A stretch of DNA of 64,000 bases from Corynespora cassiicola (GCA_022059125.1 JAEUWY010000013.1:434001-498000); one strand, 5' to 3'. Shown: positions 1 through 12,464, counted from the stretch's first letter. Numbers and translations: made by a program. Notes: generated by a model not told the origin, from the letters alone.

Positions 1-434
1 TGTGTCTTGTTGCTGTGATGATTGCCTTCGTTTGCTTCGCATAAGCTCCCTTTTTGCTTTTTCTTCTTCTCTTATACCTAGTCGACGTCTCTTTTTTTGT
101 TATAAGAATATTGGGTCACTACGGCGAGCGGGCCCATTGCATTCGGCGGGGCGTTTGGGAGGGCCAGGGATATTGGTTATGATTTGCATACATATAGGTG
201 TCGTTATGACGGACTTGGTGTTCCCGACCCTATGCATGAAGAATATAGATCTTGGATGCGTAACATCCAACACACCTAATACGAACGCACAAACTTTGTC
301 ATTCCCAAAACCTTCCCCGTGGAGAAAAAAAATCATGCAAAAACGCCAACTCTAATGCCCAGTGCGACGTGTATAAGGGTATCTCAACTTTTTTTTTCTT
401 CTTTTACCTCCACTTCAAACCCAACCCCCCTCTC
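1..434. other. Left-edge intergenic DNA
   Basis: I see no supported gene here. An open frame runs through the first 355 bases, but its translation is low-complexity and it starts at a GTG, so I do not call it. A T-run lies near 390-400. The stretch is downstream of the minus-strand gene that ends at 435. Confidence 0.5.
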
Positions 435-1505
435 CTAGCGACTCCAAATCCTCTTCACCCCATCAATCGACTTCTTAACCGCACCCCTGACCTTCTTAAC
501 CCCCTTAACCCTCCCCCTCCCCAATTCCCCCTCTCCACCATCCTCACTCCCCCGCCCCCCAATCCAACTCCTCCTCTTTCCTCCACCTCACCCCACCCCT
601 CATCCCCAAACCCCGCATCTCCTCAACATACCCATGCACACCTCCTCCACCCCACCCCCCTCCACCTCCTCCTCCTCCTCCTCCTCCTCCCTCGACCCAG
701 ACCCCAGACTCGAAGGCGACCCCCACACCCCCGCAGAATCGTGCCGCCACGCATACCCCCCCGTCGGACTCATACCCGCGGGCGTAAAGTCGCCGCGCTC
801 CAGGGGCGCGGGCAGCGCGTTCGTGAGGCGGAGGTACGAGTTCAGCAGGGGGATTGGGGAGGGGAGGTCTGAGAGGGGGGTTTCTGTTTGGAGGGGGGGG
901 AGGGAGAAGGGGCGGCGGGGTGTGGCATTTGGACGCAGCGGCGGCGTTGAGGGGGGTGTTGTTTCTGGAGCTGGCGGGCTGCTGTCTAGGTCCGAGGGGG
1001 ATGGGGGTGGGGAGGGTTTGCGAGTTGGTGGTGGTGGTGGAGGAGGAGGAGTGGGGGCCGGGCCGATGATGAGGCTGAAAGAGCGGGTAGCCGGCGCTGC
1101 CGGGGCCGTAGCTGGAGACGCAGACACAGCATCGCGGGGCTCGAGGGGCGGGTTCTCCTTGGGAGGTTCGTCGAGGGGTTCGAGGGCTCGTGGGGGACGC
1201 TGGGGCGGGTCGGATGGAGTGGGATCGAGGGGTTGCGGGACGGTTTCCGGGGCTGAGGGGTGCGGGAGTGCGTCTTTGGGGTTCGAGGCTTCGTCCGGGG
1301 GTTCCATGGTTTTTGTCAGCGAGTCGTGATCGTCGTCGTCGTCGTCGACGGCCCAGATGAGCTTCGGGCGGTATCGTGCATGGCCCAGGGCGTTGGCCAG
1401 GCAGAGGGTGCTGAAGAGGACCAGGGAGCCGAAGAGGACGAGGGGGAGGACCGTTGCGAGCATCACTGAGGTGAGTTTTGCGTGGAGCGGCGTGCGCTTC
1501 TGCAT
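435..1505 (-). CDS. Proline-rich single-pass membrane protein, hypothetical
   Basis: Two exons, 1505..632 and 586..435, encode 341 aa. The donor (G|GTATGT) and acceptor (GAG|GT) leave a 46-base intron and keep frame. Without the splice, exon 1 would end 10 codons later. The reason to splice is the second exon: its last 25 codons are lysine-rich and amphipathic (KKVRGAVKKSIDGVKRIWSR) and end at a TAG. Residues about 14-40 form one hydrophobic segment. A DDDDDDH stretch follows at about 54-60, then a long Pro/Ser-rich region with a run of eight prolines, and an acidic run of eight or nine Glu before the splice. I do not recognise a family. It may be a type II or III anchored protein with a disordered middle and a basic tail. 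The coding strand is C-rich at the 5' end and strongly G-rich at the 3' end. Confidence 0.6.
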
Positions 1506-3437
1506 TTGTAGTCGTGCGCGGATTGATTTTCGGGGCCGTGCAGTGTGGAGCGTGGAGCGGTCAGTGGCGCTGATGAGGCGAGGATGAAGATAAGACGCTG
1601 AGGCATGGGAAATTTATGAGACTTGAGTTCCGAAAAAATTGATACGAAATAGTGGAATCTGGTTGTTGGGATGATGACCTTTCTGGGCAGGACGGAAGCA
1701 TGTAGTGGGTATATGGGACGTCAGGTGGGCGACCGAACAGCGGATCTTCCGGAGGCCATTCGCGAGGTCCTTCTTCGGTTCTGGCATGTGCCATTACTTT
1801 TGCCATTCTGGCCATCTCACGATGGTCCCGAGATGGAAATGAATGTGATTCTGCGATATGATACCGGTAGTCGAGCTAGCGCAGCGTACTCGTATGCACC
1901 TTGTCTTACCTCGGTAGCTCTAGCCAAGGTCCTCTGTTCCGAACCGTGGATCCACCTCCTCGCCAGACTCCACTGTTCCGCCGAAGTTGGTATAGCGCAT
2001 TTTGCAAACACCGCAACAAAATGGGGCAATCAGTTGAATGATATCTGTCATGTTGAGCTGTTGCGGTGTAGTCGGAGAGGATCGCTTGTCGCCCTGGATC
2101 GGGAAAGCTGATCGCCAGGATGTGCGAATTAAGAGCATACACGACTGGCTGGAGTCCCGTCGCGCTGAAAATAGTGATACAATGCGGCCTTTGACTGGCC
2201 TCCAAGGAGAAGAAGACAGAATTTGCTTGTTGGGATTACGAGTCCAGTTCCCTAATTTTACTTCTAGTGTTGCTTTTTTTCAAGGGGCGAGGAGAGGCAA
2301 ACCCATCCGATCAACTCATATTTGTATCACTCCACCCTCTGAGAACTCTTCACATATCCTTCTTGTTGCCTTCTTTTGATGGATATTGCCAAATTTCTTA
2401 AGGCTAGTGCTGAGTGTATCGAAATCCATCGATATGTCCACTGTTGACAACAGAATTACGGTATCGGGTAATAAGCGACTGCCGCTTTACGCCAAAAGTC
2501 GTCGTATCCATAAAGGTGATATATAATCTACCCAATCTAGAGAGCTTTCTCATAGCCTGCTCCAGTCAGCACATTTAATCCATATTAAATACTGAGACTA
2601 TCAATGAAACTTACGTATTGTGCTGATTTTCTGTCTTCCCGGTTGCATAAGAGGGACAGAACTCAAGAAAGATTCATGGCCATATTCCACAAGCGAGGAA
2701 ACGATACAACCATTGACTATCCGTCGCTAAAGTATGATGTTGTCGCCGGATTGAATAGTATCTGTGTTGTAGAACGTCCAGGCAGAGTCAAAACAGGGAC
2801 TCACAAAGGTGCATCCCTTGAGCTCGGGGTAAGATCAATGCCATAGATGACTAGCGCGGATCTAATCATCTTCATGATACTCGCACAAGGCCCTACATCT
2901 GTTGTTAATAGGATGCAACCCCTTCACAACTTTCGTGGACGAAAGTCTCTCCGAACGGCTGGTTTTTGGCCTCAGCTGCGACGTGTTTCGGCCTTTCGCG
3001 TCCAGATCTTTGGCCGAGGGCGCACGGGCTACCGCCGAAGCGCCGACTTCTTCCATGAACGTGATCTGACCTGATGGCAGAATTTGCTGGTGACTCCTTT
3101 TCATCGGAGGACCCTGCCTCCTATGCCGATTTCCATCTCAAAATGTCGTAAGATGCATGATTTCGTCCGTAAGGCTAGATCACATCTAATTGTTCACGTG
3201 CGACAAACGAACCCGATGACGTCGTTCAACGCAGGGGTTTTTACAGCTACAACCCTCGGCCGATGCTACGAGATAGCTGCGGACAAGGGGAGGACGACTG
3301 ATTATTAGACGGAGGAACTGCTGTATATAATTAATTCATGGCAGAGTGATTTTCTAGACCACTACACTTCCGAGCTTTCTCAATTACTGGGCAACACCTC
3401 TAAGCTTCCATATTGCTCTTTCATCTACCCCTCCAAG
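1506..3437. other. Intergenic region, no gene recognised
   Basis: About 1.9 kb between the divergently transcribed genes starting at 1505 (minus) and 3438 (plus). Several frames of 70-150 codons are open on both strands, but none has a recognisable motif, consistent codon bias or plausible splice partners. The right end carries the TATA box of the SNG1-like gene. Confidence 0.5.
3324..3330 (+). promoter_or_regulatory. TATA box of the SNG1-like gene
   Basis: TATATAA lies 108 bases before the ATG at 3438, which allows a 5' leader of roughly 75-80 bases. This is inferred from sequence and spacing only. Confidence 0.5.
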
Positions 3438-4940
3438 ATGGTCAACATCAAAAGCTTATTACACTTTCGGCAAAAGCCTACTCTGGCGAACGAAAATCGT
3501 ACCACGTTTACAGACAATGAATGGAATGGGGTACGAAAACAATTCATTGGACAGGTCGCAGCTGGTGGCGTCCTCTTCATGCTATGGTTCTTGGCTTGCT
3601 GCTCATACCTCTTCGGCACCCTTTACGGATCATCAGGACGACATGCTGCGCTGCACATATTGGCGGTAGACTATGATGGTGGAGTGGTCGGCGAATCCAT
3701 GGCTGCCGCGTACCAACAACTCAAAGGGCCCGGCTTCTTCACTTTGACCTACAAAACTCCCGAGGAATACCCGACAGAAGAAGACATGTATCACGCCGTG
3801 TGGGAAGGAAAATACTGGGGAGCTATCTCGGCGAACCAAGGAGCCTCAGATCGACTATCCGCCGCTCTTCAGGGTGGTGAAGCGGCAGCGACCTACGACC
3901 CTGCCGGTGCCCTGCACTACACCTGGAACCAGCAAGCGTATACCGCCTTTGCCAACTCGGCTGTTCAGTCGCACATGCAGCAACTCGTCGCAGCAACCCG
4001 GATTGCCTACAACAAGATCAACGGCACTCGTGTGGCTTCCTTTGTCAACCAGACCGACCCTGCGGCAGTGCAAGCCTTCCTCAATCCAATCTCCTCGACA
4101 GTTTCCAACATCAAAAAGGCATCATTTGGCCCGTCCATCCTTTTGAATACAGTTTCGATGGCCATGCCCGTACTCCAACAATTCTTCTTCCTCCTGGTTC
4201 TAAACGGCGCGGCGAGGCAACATCAACTATACAACAAGATGACGGTTTTCTCCAGTCTCATCGTCCGCCGCGTTGCAGGGCTCGTCTTCACCCTAGGCGC
4301 ATCTCTCTGCCAGGCTGGATACTACTGGGCGTTCCGCGAGGACTGGGGTGTCAGCGGCTCTCAGTTTGTGCTGACCTGGATGACGCTTTGGCTGCTCATG
4401 CACATCCACTTGCTCATCCTCGACAGCATCTCCACAGTCGCGCCAATGCCTGTCATGCCCTTCGTCGTCCTCTTATGGGTCTTCCTGAACATTGCAAGCA
4501 CACTGTCTCCGCTGGAGCTCCAAGCCGGCTTCTACCACTGGGGCATCGCGCTGCCCGGCCACAACGCCTACTCGGTCATGGTCACCATCTGGACCGGCGG
4601 TGCGGACAACCATCTGTACCGCGCTCTCCCCATTCTGTTCGCTTGGTGGCTGGTTGCGAACTGGACAACATCGCTCGCACACATTCGGGCATGCCATCTT
4701 GCCAAGAAGCTTGAGAATGAGGAGCGCATGGCAGGAGGACATGTGGCCAAGGATGAAGAGGCGGGCCACGCCTCCAAGGGAGAAGAGGGGGGCAACTTTG
4801 AGGGTGGAAACAACCGAATGTCGATGTCGCCCACGCTCTTGGAGCGCCAGAGGACGATTGAGGAGGTCGCTTTGGAGCAGCGACAAGTCTACGGGCCCTC
4901 CATCCCACCATTCACTAGGAGGGCCACCCTTAATCAGTAA
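3438..4940 (+). CDS. SNG1-family (DUF3533) membrane protein
   Basis: Intronless, 500 aa. The start sits in CCAAGATGG, a good context, just after a TATA box. One membrane segment lies at about 39-63. A soluble or extracytoplasmic domain follows at about 65-225, with a DYDGG motif near its start, typical of this family. Then come five or six membrane segments between about 230 and 415. The C-terminal tail from about 420 is hydrophilic and charged (KDEEAGHASKGEEGG), probably cytosolic. This one-plus-five arrangement with a large loop is that of DUF3533, whose yeast member Sng1 confers nitrosoguanidine resistance and affects plasma-membrane lipid asymmetry. Distantly it resembles ABC-2-type permeases. 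The actual substrate or role is unknown; the family call is firm and the function is inference. Confidence 0.85.
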   Translation: MVNIKSLLHFRQKPTLANENRTTFTDNEWNGVRKQFIGQVAAGGVLFMLWFLACCSYLFGTLYGSSGRHAALHILAVDYDGGVVGESMAAAYQQLKGPGFFTLTYKTPEEYPTEEDMYHAVWEGKYWGAISANQGASDRLSAALQGGEAAATYDPAGALHYTWNQQAYTAFANSAVQSHMQQLVAATRIAYNKINGTRVASFVNQTDPAAVQAFLNPISSTVSNIKKASFGPSILLNTVSMAMPVLQQFFFLLVLNGAARQHQLYNKMTVFSSLIVRRVAGLVFTLGASLCQAGYYWAFREDWGVSGSQFVLTWMTLWLLMHIHLLILDSISTVAPMPVMPFVVLLWVFLNIASTLSPLELQAGFYHWGIALPGHNAYSVMVTIWTGGADNHLYRALPILFAWWLVANWTTSLAHIRACHLAKKLENEERMAGGHVAKDEEAGHASKGEEGGNFEGGNNRMSMSPTLLERQRTIEEVALEQRQVYGPSIPPFTRRATLNQ

Positions 4941-7060
4941 TGCGCTAGTATATGAGGTTCTTTGGCTGTTATCCATGCGGCATGGTTTTGGAGTTTTTGT
5001 TAGATACCACCCTTTTTGTTTGCCAGAGCATAGTCTAATCCTCGAATCAATTTCACCAAGCCCACACCTTTCCAGATGCATCAACCTAGCACATGTTCCA
5101 CTCTAAATTTGGTGAAAATTCAAAATTCGGCCTGCGGTTCTCGAAACTTGTTCCTCGAATTTCAGGGCACATCACGTGATGCGCGCTGTCCATGGCCTAC
5201 CCTCCCTCGGCAGCTGGTGAACCAACGGTCTCCCAGCTAGTGAGAGCCTAATTTAGCATTTACCGTCCGTGTACATGGAGGTACTGCCCTGGACATCAGC
5301 CGATGTACAGGAAACGTTCCCCCCGTATGAAGCCGAACAAGCCGAAAGTCGAGGGACCGAGTCATGACGGCAACCTTGGAAGCTGGCAATGCCCACACGA
5401 GAAGGGCCATGTGGAAGATGACGAGGGCGTACAGCGGGGGTCCACGCGGGAGAGTTGTACAGCAAGGCGTGTAGATGCGCAGGATCGAGGTTGGGTCGTA
5501 ATGACGATACAACCACCACGATCTTCGATGAGGTTCCTGCGATGCCGCCTTGGTTCCCGCTGCAACCCCCCCACGCGCGGCGACGCAGTCTGAAGCACTC
5601 CTGACTATCCTATGGCGCCCGCCCACGATGTGCTGTGGGCAGAGTTGTTACTGCATGCAGGCGGCGGTTGCGGACATGTGCATATACACTGTGGGTGTGT
5701 TGGCAGCCGGGCTTCCTTTTGAATCAGGTGTTTGGTAGCGCGACAGGAGCCGAGATGGTTGTTGCTTTTCACCGTTTACAGGACATAGCGGCCGACCTCG
5801 TGACGCGAAGAATCCGATGCTGCCGAATGCAGCGTGATAGCGTAGGCGTACTCGGGGGTAGTGTTTAGGTTGCGGCTACTGCAGCCTACTCGCTCGTGTC
5901 GTCCAAAGATAGGCCGTGGCTGGCTGGCGGCACACCTCTTTCGGCTTCCTGCTCGTAAGCTTTGGGGCCCGGCGCTTCTCTCCAGACCGCAAGCGTTTAG
6001 GTTTCCGCTACGATCGTCGGTGTAACGATGGTCTAGACCTCACGCAGCTATAGGCCACTGGCCTACTGTTACACTCATTCGATTGTCCTCCCGATCGTAG
6101 TCGTCTCGTACAGCTCTACCCTGCGCATAGCGAACCTTCCTACTCAACCGCTTTTCGCCATCCACCTGCCGGCCCAAGTCTCGGCGCCGCCGGACCAGAA
6201 GGCTCGCGGCCCGCCCTCGCCCTCGCTCTCGCCCTCGCTCTCGTACTGGGTGCCCGAGGAGTCCAAAAATACGCGTGCCCCCTTCGATAGTCTGGTTTGC
6301 GCAGTGACTCACCCGGGCGGAGGTGTTGCATGTCCGAGCCAACGCTGGTTTTGCTGACGACTCAATAAGTCGGACAATGGAGATACCTTGCTCCCAGCCC
6401 CAAAGCCCGACTGCCCGATCACTAATTCCAGCCCTCCCCCACCCATCTCACCAGGCCCGTCTCATGCTAGCGGGTCCCAAGAAATTGCCCAGGCTAGGCC
6501 CTGGAAACGCCGCAGTATCCCCTGCCTGGTGCACGCCAAACCGCGTTCTTTCTAGGTCTCGATTGCCGATTGGTGGTGCTTGGCCCGCCTGCCTCCCCAC
6601 ACGGCGTCTGAGTGTCTTATCGCCGCGCCCGCTAGGGGGCCATTGATGGCCACCGGACGGCAAAGCCGGAACCTTGCCACGCGCCTGCGGGCCCGTGATT
6701 CGTAACGTGAGTTTTCGTCATGCAGCTTGCGTTGGCGCCGAGAAGTCGTGATAGGCCGGAGTGGAGAGTCGTGGAGTTTAGGGACATGGGGTTTAGGGTT
6801 TAGGAGTTTGGATAGGGAACATGGGTGGTTCTTGGGACTCGAGCTGCTCGAGTATATGTATGCCCGTTGTCCCCCCCCCCCACATACACTTTACTTGAGA
6901 GGCATAGCAATTCATCATCGGAATTCCCACACAAAGCCATTACTTGTTTGAACGTCGTCACTAGTCGTCTCCACTACTACTACTACTACTACTACATCAC
7001 CATCATCATCATACAAGCATCCATTGACATCGTCTCACCAACGCCATAACCACCATCGCC
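4941..7060. other. Intergenic region with short simple repeats
   Basis: About 2.1 kb without a supported gene. It contains a 10-bp palindrome ATCACGTGAT at 5171-5180 (an E-box core), a CTCGCCCTCGCT-type repeat near 6210-6245, a C-run at about 6872-6881, and CTA/CAT triplet repeats at 6972-7012. Open frames on both strands have no family features. Confidence 0.5.
6972..7012. repeat. (CTA)n/(CAT)n microsatellite
   Basis: About eight CTA triplets are followed by several CAT triplets. The tract ends about 50 bases before the ATG at 7061, so it would be in the 5' leader if that small frame is a gene. Confidence 0.8.
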
Positions 7061-7276
7061 ATGTCTTCCACCCAGCAATACGTCTACATCCCCAACCTCG
7101 TCGGCCGCCAGATGCTGCGCATCCCCGTCGAGGACGTCGAGACAAGCAACACCACCAGCACCACCGGCGCCCCCCAGCTCACCATCAACACCACCACCGC
7201 CATCTTGGGCGCATCCGCCTACCCCCGGGACGCATCGCCCGCCCCCAGCATGGAGAGCGTCTCCGAGGCCGAGTGA
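7061..7276 (+). CDS. Possible small protein, 71 aa
   Basis: The frame starts at an ATG in the favourable context CGCCATGTC and ends in SVSEAE-stop. Codon choice is strongly C-ending (GTC, CTC, ATC, ACC), as in the 5' parts of accepted genes here, which argues for real coding. The product is hydrophilic and rich in Thr, Ser and Pro with two short hydrophobic patches; there is no signal peptide or known domain. It may be a complete small gene or the first exon of a longer one, but I could not find a convincing downstream exon. Function unknown. Confidence 0.4.
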   Translation: MSSTQQYVYIPNLVGRQMLRIPVEDVETSNTTSTTGAPQLTINTTTAILGASAYPRDASPAPSMESVSEAE

Positions 7277-7833
7277 GCGAGCTCCTGCGCAAAGGAAGCA
7301 TGCCACCGGGGCGGCGAAACACGGAGGAAGGACGATGAATCGAAGCGAGTTCACTCGACACGCCCCGCCTAGAGAGAGAGAGAAAAAAAAAGCGGGCTCC
7401 GCAATTTCACTACTACTGTACGCCAAGCGATGCGACGCCAATATTGACATCATGCGATCACACCAGATCCGAGTCAACGACTGTGGGCGGGTAGAACCAG
7501 GGTGCGGCACGGAGGGATGAGGGGAGGGGTTGGCGCAGAACGTCTGGAGAAGAATGGGACGACGACCGCGGGCGCCCACGGGGACGCGAGCGAGGGAGGG
7601 GTCGATGCAGGGCCCTCCGATGACGGAAGGGAGGGGGGAAAGTTCGCATTCACGATTTGACGGTCTTATATACCCCAATTAGTAGCTTTAATCCATCCAT
7701 CCATCCATTACCATAGCATACTTTTTTGCATCTCAATTGCACGTGAAGCTGCTGCTGCTGCTGTACATGTGAACCCGACTGTCCTGTCGTTGCCGTCGTC
7801 TGCCTTGTGAAGAGCGACACCACCCTCGTAATC
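7277..7833. other. Intergenic region between convergent genes
   Basis: It contains a GA-rich tract near 7371-7390, a CCAT tetranucleotide repeat near 7692-7708 and a GCTGCT triplet run near 7749-7762. No gene is supported. Confidence 0.45.
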
Positions 7834-9936
7834 TCACAGCTTCGACTTGACGCCGCCCGCGTCCTCGGCCTTTGCGCGCTCTCGCAGCTCCCTCCGCAGA
7901 ATCTTGCCCACCGCGTTCTTGGGCAGCTCGTCTACGAACCAAACCCCGCCGCGCAGCTGCTTGTACTCTGCAAGGTGGCCTCGAACGTAGTCCTTGACTT
8001 GCTCCTCGCTTAGGGTCCCGGGGCTCCTCGACACTACGTAAGCTCTCGGCACCTCACTCCCGCCCTCGACCGGAATGCCCACGACCGCCGCCTCCATGAC
8101 TTGCGGGTGCGTGTTGAGATGGTTCTCCAGCTCTGCGGGCGCAATCTGCAGGCCCTTGTACTTTAGGAGTTCCTTCTTGCGATCGACGACATAAAACTTG
8201 CCCGAGCGCTCTACCGCAATGTCCCCAGTGCAGAACCAGCCGTCGTGGAAGGTCGCCCTGGTGGCCTCCTCGTTGTCGTAGTACCCGTTGGTGACGACGG
8301 GGCCTCGGACGAGAATCTCCCCTGGCTGGCCCGGCGACACGTCCCTGTACTCGTCGTCGACGATGCGCATCTCCATGTTCGGGAGGACGGGTGATATGCT
8401 ACCAGACACGTCCGAACTTCCGCGCGGCATCATGGTGACAGCGCCCTGAAACGCATCTCGTCAGCAACAAGCTTTGCTAAGCTTCTCCAAGCTCTGCTGA
8501 ACCCGCGACGGCATGGCCACTTGGTGCAAGTGCGGTTTGAGTATTGCCCCGGCGGTGACAATTAACCATCGTGGTGGCTGCATGTGGGGCCGCCGGGTCG
8601 AAGTGGTGTGGTGTGCTCGCAAAGGAGAGAGAGAGAGTCATGGGAATTTGGAATGGAAGAAAAGGAAGGAAAAAAAAACTCAAAACTCACGGTAGTCTCG
8701 CTCAAGCCCCACGTCTGAGAGATTTTCGTCTGGCCTCTGCCCATGCGTGTATTCGCGGCTTGTTGCAGCTCTGCGTCCATTGGTGCTGCGCCGGTTACTG
8801 CCGACTCGACCGAGTCGAAATGGTCAGTCACCTCTGGGCTCTTCGCAATCCGTAGGAATATGCTCGGCACCGTGTAAAAGGCCGTGACCCGTATTTTCCT
8901 GGCGTACTCGAGGAAAGGCTTCCACGCAAACTTTGGCATCCAATACACGGCACCGCCACTGTACATGGCCACGATGAAGTACCCAAAGAGGCCAGCGATG
9001 TGCGCAACGGGGAGGTGGGCTAGCGAACGGACCGGCGAGGGCATGGGTTCTCCCCTCTCTATGGCGGCAGCGACATGGGCCCGGGCTTGCGATGCGGGAA
9101 TAAAGAGCTGGGCGACTAAGTTGGTGTGTGAGATCTTCACACCTAAGGCACGTTAGCTCTCAACACATGTTCAGACTCGAGAACGATCCTCAGGACTACG
9201 CGTTGGCCTACCTTTGGGCACGCCCGTCGTGCCGGAGCTGTACAATAGTACAATCAGACTGCGTGCTAGCTCATCCGCGTCCGTCACGCGCTTCCAGGGC
9301 ATTCGCGGTCCCTTCTCGACGTCTACGGCTTGGCCTCCTGCTAATGCTCTGACCTCCCATGCCGGCTCGCTGTCGAAGACTATGACTCTGTCGAGGCTCA
9401 GGCCAGCTAGTTGTGCAGCCTTCTTTCCTACTTCGAGATTGTCGCCGCTAATGACCAGCGTTTTGCTCTTCCCCTGCTTGATCTGCCGGGCCAGCTCCTC
9501 GGGGGTGAACGAAGGCGATGCAGCGCTGAATACTCCACCCGCGGCGATGACGCCCCAGAACATGGCTGGAGCTGCCGGCTGGCCCGATGTACATACTACG
9601 ACGACGTCCCTGTACGGACCCTCGGCGCCGACCGCAAAGCCATGCCGCAGGAAATGCGCAATTCGTTGGGAGAGGGCGCGCAGAGCGCCCTTTGTGAGGT
9701 AGACATTGGGATTCGCGGCGGAGAAATGTAAGGGCGTGTCTTCGTCGCCGATGGAATGCTCCGAATCTGAATGGGGGTTCGTTTGTTAGCTGGGCTAGCC
9801 CAGCCTTGGGGTGCACAATTGTGGTCCGCATACCAAAAAGCAGAGTCAGCAGGTCGACGCTCGGGACGTCGACCGACTTTACGTTTTTGTATATTCTCAT
9901 CCCATCTTTGTTGATCGACGAGGTGGTTGCTGACAT
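7834..9936 (-). CDS. Peroxisomal acyl-CoA ligase, 4-coumarate-CoA ligase-like
   Basis: Four exons: 9936..9834, 9766..9212, 9142..8691 and 8445..7834, giving 573 aa. All joins keep frame. The enzyme should adenylate a carboxylic acid and transfer it to CoA. The P-loop motif SSGTTGVPKG is at about 211-220, QTWGLSETT at 362-370, WFCTGD at 440-445, VDRKKELLKYKG near 459-470, and the catalytic lysine of PKNAVGKILRREL at about 551. The protein ends in SKL, a canonical PTS1, so it should be peroxisomal. An in-frame ATG at 10065 would add 43 residues; I chose 9936 because the length then matches the family and it has G at -3. The substrate (aromatic, jasmonate-like or medium/long fatty acid) cannot be told from sequence. 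Confidence 0.9.
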
Positions 9937-12464
9937 GGCGCGGGATGGTCGGGGCTGTGGGTCGGGCTTCTTGTCAGGGTGGGCTTTCGGTTCTCGAGGG
10001 GCACGGGAAAGGGTGGCGTCCTCCTGTACCCTTTTCAACATGTAAGTCTTCCATCGCGTAGCCATCTGTGCTCGGAATCATCGTAGCCGACTCGATGAAG
10101 GAGCGTCAGCGACGCCAATTCACAATGCGTAATGCAGTGCGAGGTAGCTATCCTAGCCAAGAAGGCGGGGAAGCTTGCTCCTGTGGTCCTCACGTGGATT
10201 CACGGCGGTCAGGTCGTGCCGTTAAGCCAAGGTTCATTAGCCTAGTTGGTAAGATTGAAGCTAATTAAACGTGGTTCCATGCCTGTTGGATACAGCCCTT
10301 GATAACATATCGACTTTGTGTTTTGCTGCCCAATAGCAACATGAAGTGTGTTCGATTTCGCGACTGTCTCTGTCAGAGGCTCAAGCGCAAGGTACAAACC
10401 GAGGACTGCACCAGCCTCGTGTATCACCCTGGACCATCGGCAATATTCGGTAAAAAAAAAAAAAGAACCTTGGGCCACGCTGGCTTCCACGGTTCTCCGC
10501 ACACGATACGCGACGGTAGAAAGACAAGGTATCAATACATCAATTCGGGCGAGTCGACGCCAGTGTACGCATTGACTGTGTGTTATCATGAGACTTTAGA
10601 AGGTCTGGCGCGGATTAGCCCGAATTCGCCAAGTATGCATCGCAACACAACTTTATCGTACCGAAGTCTTGCCTTTACGAGCCGAAAAGGCGTCGGATGG
10701 CTCACAATTCTTGCCAAATTGGAAACAGACAGCGGGTTCTTGCGAACTCTGAGGATTAGTGCTCTGGCAGACAGGAGAAGTGTATCGTGAAATGACGTCA
10801 GGTGCAGTTTGACAAGTATCAAAGTTGCGCTCGTTGGGAAAATCAAATCATGCATTGTTGCATTGAACATGAATCGACGCTGGACGCTTGCGCCAATCGA
10901 ACTGTACTATATGACGCATGTTAATTATTCTACATTATCATATATACTCGAAGAGGCTTTCTGAGCCCCAAAGTGTGTCCATCTACTCCATGAAATCATG
11001 GATTCGTCATGGCACATTGCTCAAGGTGTAGGTCAATCTGTTCCGTCATATACACATGGTATGGGGTTCAGATCCACCTGCAAATTCTCTTGCCCTAGTT
11101 TAATGACAAGCATACTCAGCCAAGACGAAAGCTCGCCTACCTTTTCATCCTGAACTTAGTAGAACTGTATCCAAGGCAGCTCCTGGCCGACATATTGCAT
11201 TTGGTGATCATCGGCGACGAGAGGGACAAAAATTAAGTGCTGGCCGTCGTATTCATCACCGCAAGCAAGCAATGTCATACGGATAGCTTGGCAGGCGTTG
11301 TTACGAATGGCAGGATGTTACTAAACAATCATTGATTGAGGCGCTAGTTCATTTGTAGTTACTTGTCCGAGACACCACATCAAAGGGGAAGTGCAAAGCA
11401 AACAGTCATTCGGCACAGCACATGAATTTGTCGCTATGTCTCTATCAGTTGTGAACATCTCATGTCTAGCGAAGGCTCTAGAAATTCTTCCTGAAGAACG
11501 ATTTCGTAGCCTTTGCAGTCAACCTCAGGAGATATCCCAATGTCTTCAGGTTCTATGGCATCAGTCACGAACCGTCGGCAAACTCTAATAGGAAGTCTAT
11601 TCCATTGTTCTGGAAGGTTCTGTCACTTTCTCAACGAACCTTTTTTCGAAACTGAAGATTGTCCTGGCTAAGCTCCATACCCAGAAGAGTATTTTTCGCG
11701 AACAGATTCACTCTGGCGATTAGCCGCCAAGCAAGAGCGTTGATGACAATAACTTATCTAGAAACTAGGTGTGATCTCTGTTGAAAAAAGCGGTTGTTAA
11801 TGACCTCCAAATCTCATCTTCTTTCTGATGTAAAGCAGACTGAAGTCTGCACAAACAATTCGAAATAAATGATGAATAAGACAAGATGCTATCGGTAATA
11901 AGGCTCGTCTAGATGGACTGTATATTAATAAACCTCAATTTCATTAGTCAATCGTTCATTGATGTATGCCGCTGCAAGGATGAGTCTACTGTTTTCCGTC
12001 ACTCGCCAACAATTGCCAGAATCGGCCATGTGCACTCTTCGGCCATTGGGTCACATTGACAAGCAACAGCACCATTGATCGCCCCAAACCTGAGGGAACG
12101 AGATCATGTTTTGGATAAAAGGTTCAGGAGTCAAGACGATTTTCAGCTGACATCATCCGCTTCGTGGCCACAAGGGCCTGCATCAACACCGTCGTCTTTC
12201 CGTCAATACCGCGTTTCCTCAACGCCCAGATACTAGAGGCAGCTTTATTTTTTATTTTTTTAAAAAAAAAAAATTGAAAAAGGCTATACTAGGTATTAAG
12301 ACAGACTTGATTGGGAAGCGTAAAGCTGCTGGTGCTATTCAAAGCTTTTTCAATGTGAACCTATCCCTTTTTGCTACTTGTAATGTTAATTAGCATAGTA
12401 CAGTGTTCTGTTAAGCAAAGTATTCCGTCAGAAAGAAGACTTCTTGAATCTTAACGCTATTAGT
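9937..12464. other. Gene-poor AT-richer intergenic region
   Basis: About 2.5 kb. The first 130 bases could be coding if the acyl-CoA ligase starts at 10065. The remainder has only short frames, A-runs (for example 10451-10463) and a T-run/A-run pair at 12246-12284. I see no gene, tRNA or transposon open frame. Confidence 0.5.
12246..12284. repeat. T-run followed by A-run, potential hairpin
   Basis: A tract of mostly T (with single A interruptions) is followed directly by about a dozen A and a second short A-run. It can fold on itself and could be a decayed poly(A)-type end or simple slippage sequence. Confidence 0.5.

Noticed and set aside
2..355. 117-codon open frame at the left edge
   Set aside because: GTG start, low-complexity product, no family features or splice partners.
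9937..10065. 43-residue N-terminal extension of the acyl-CoA ligase
   Set aside because: Basic, low-complexity and weaker start context; the family length fits the ATG at 9936. It cannot be fully excluded.
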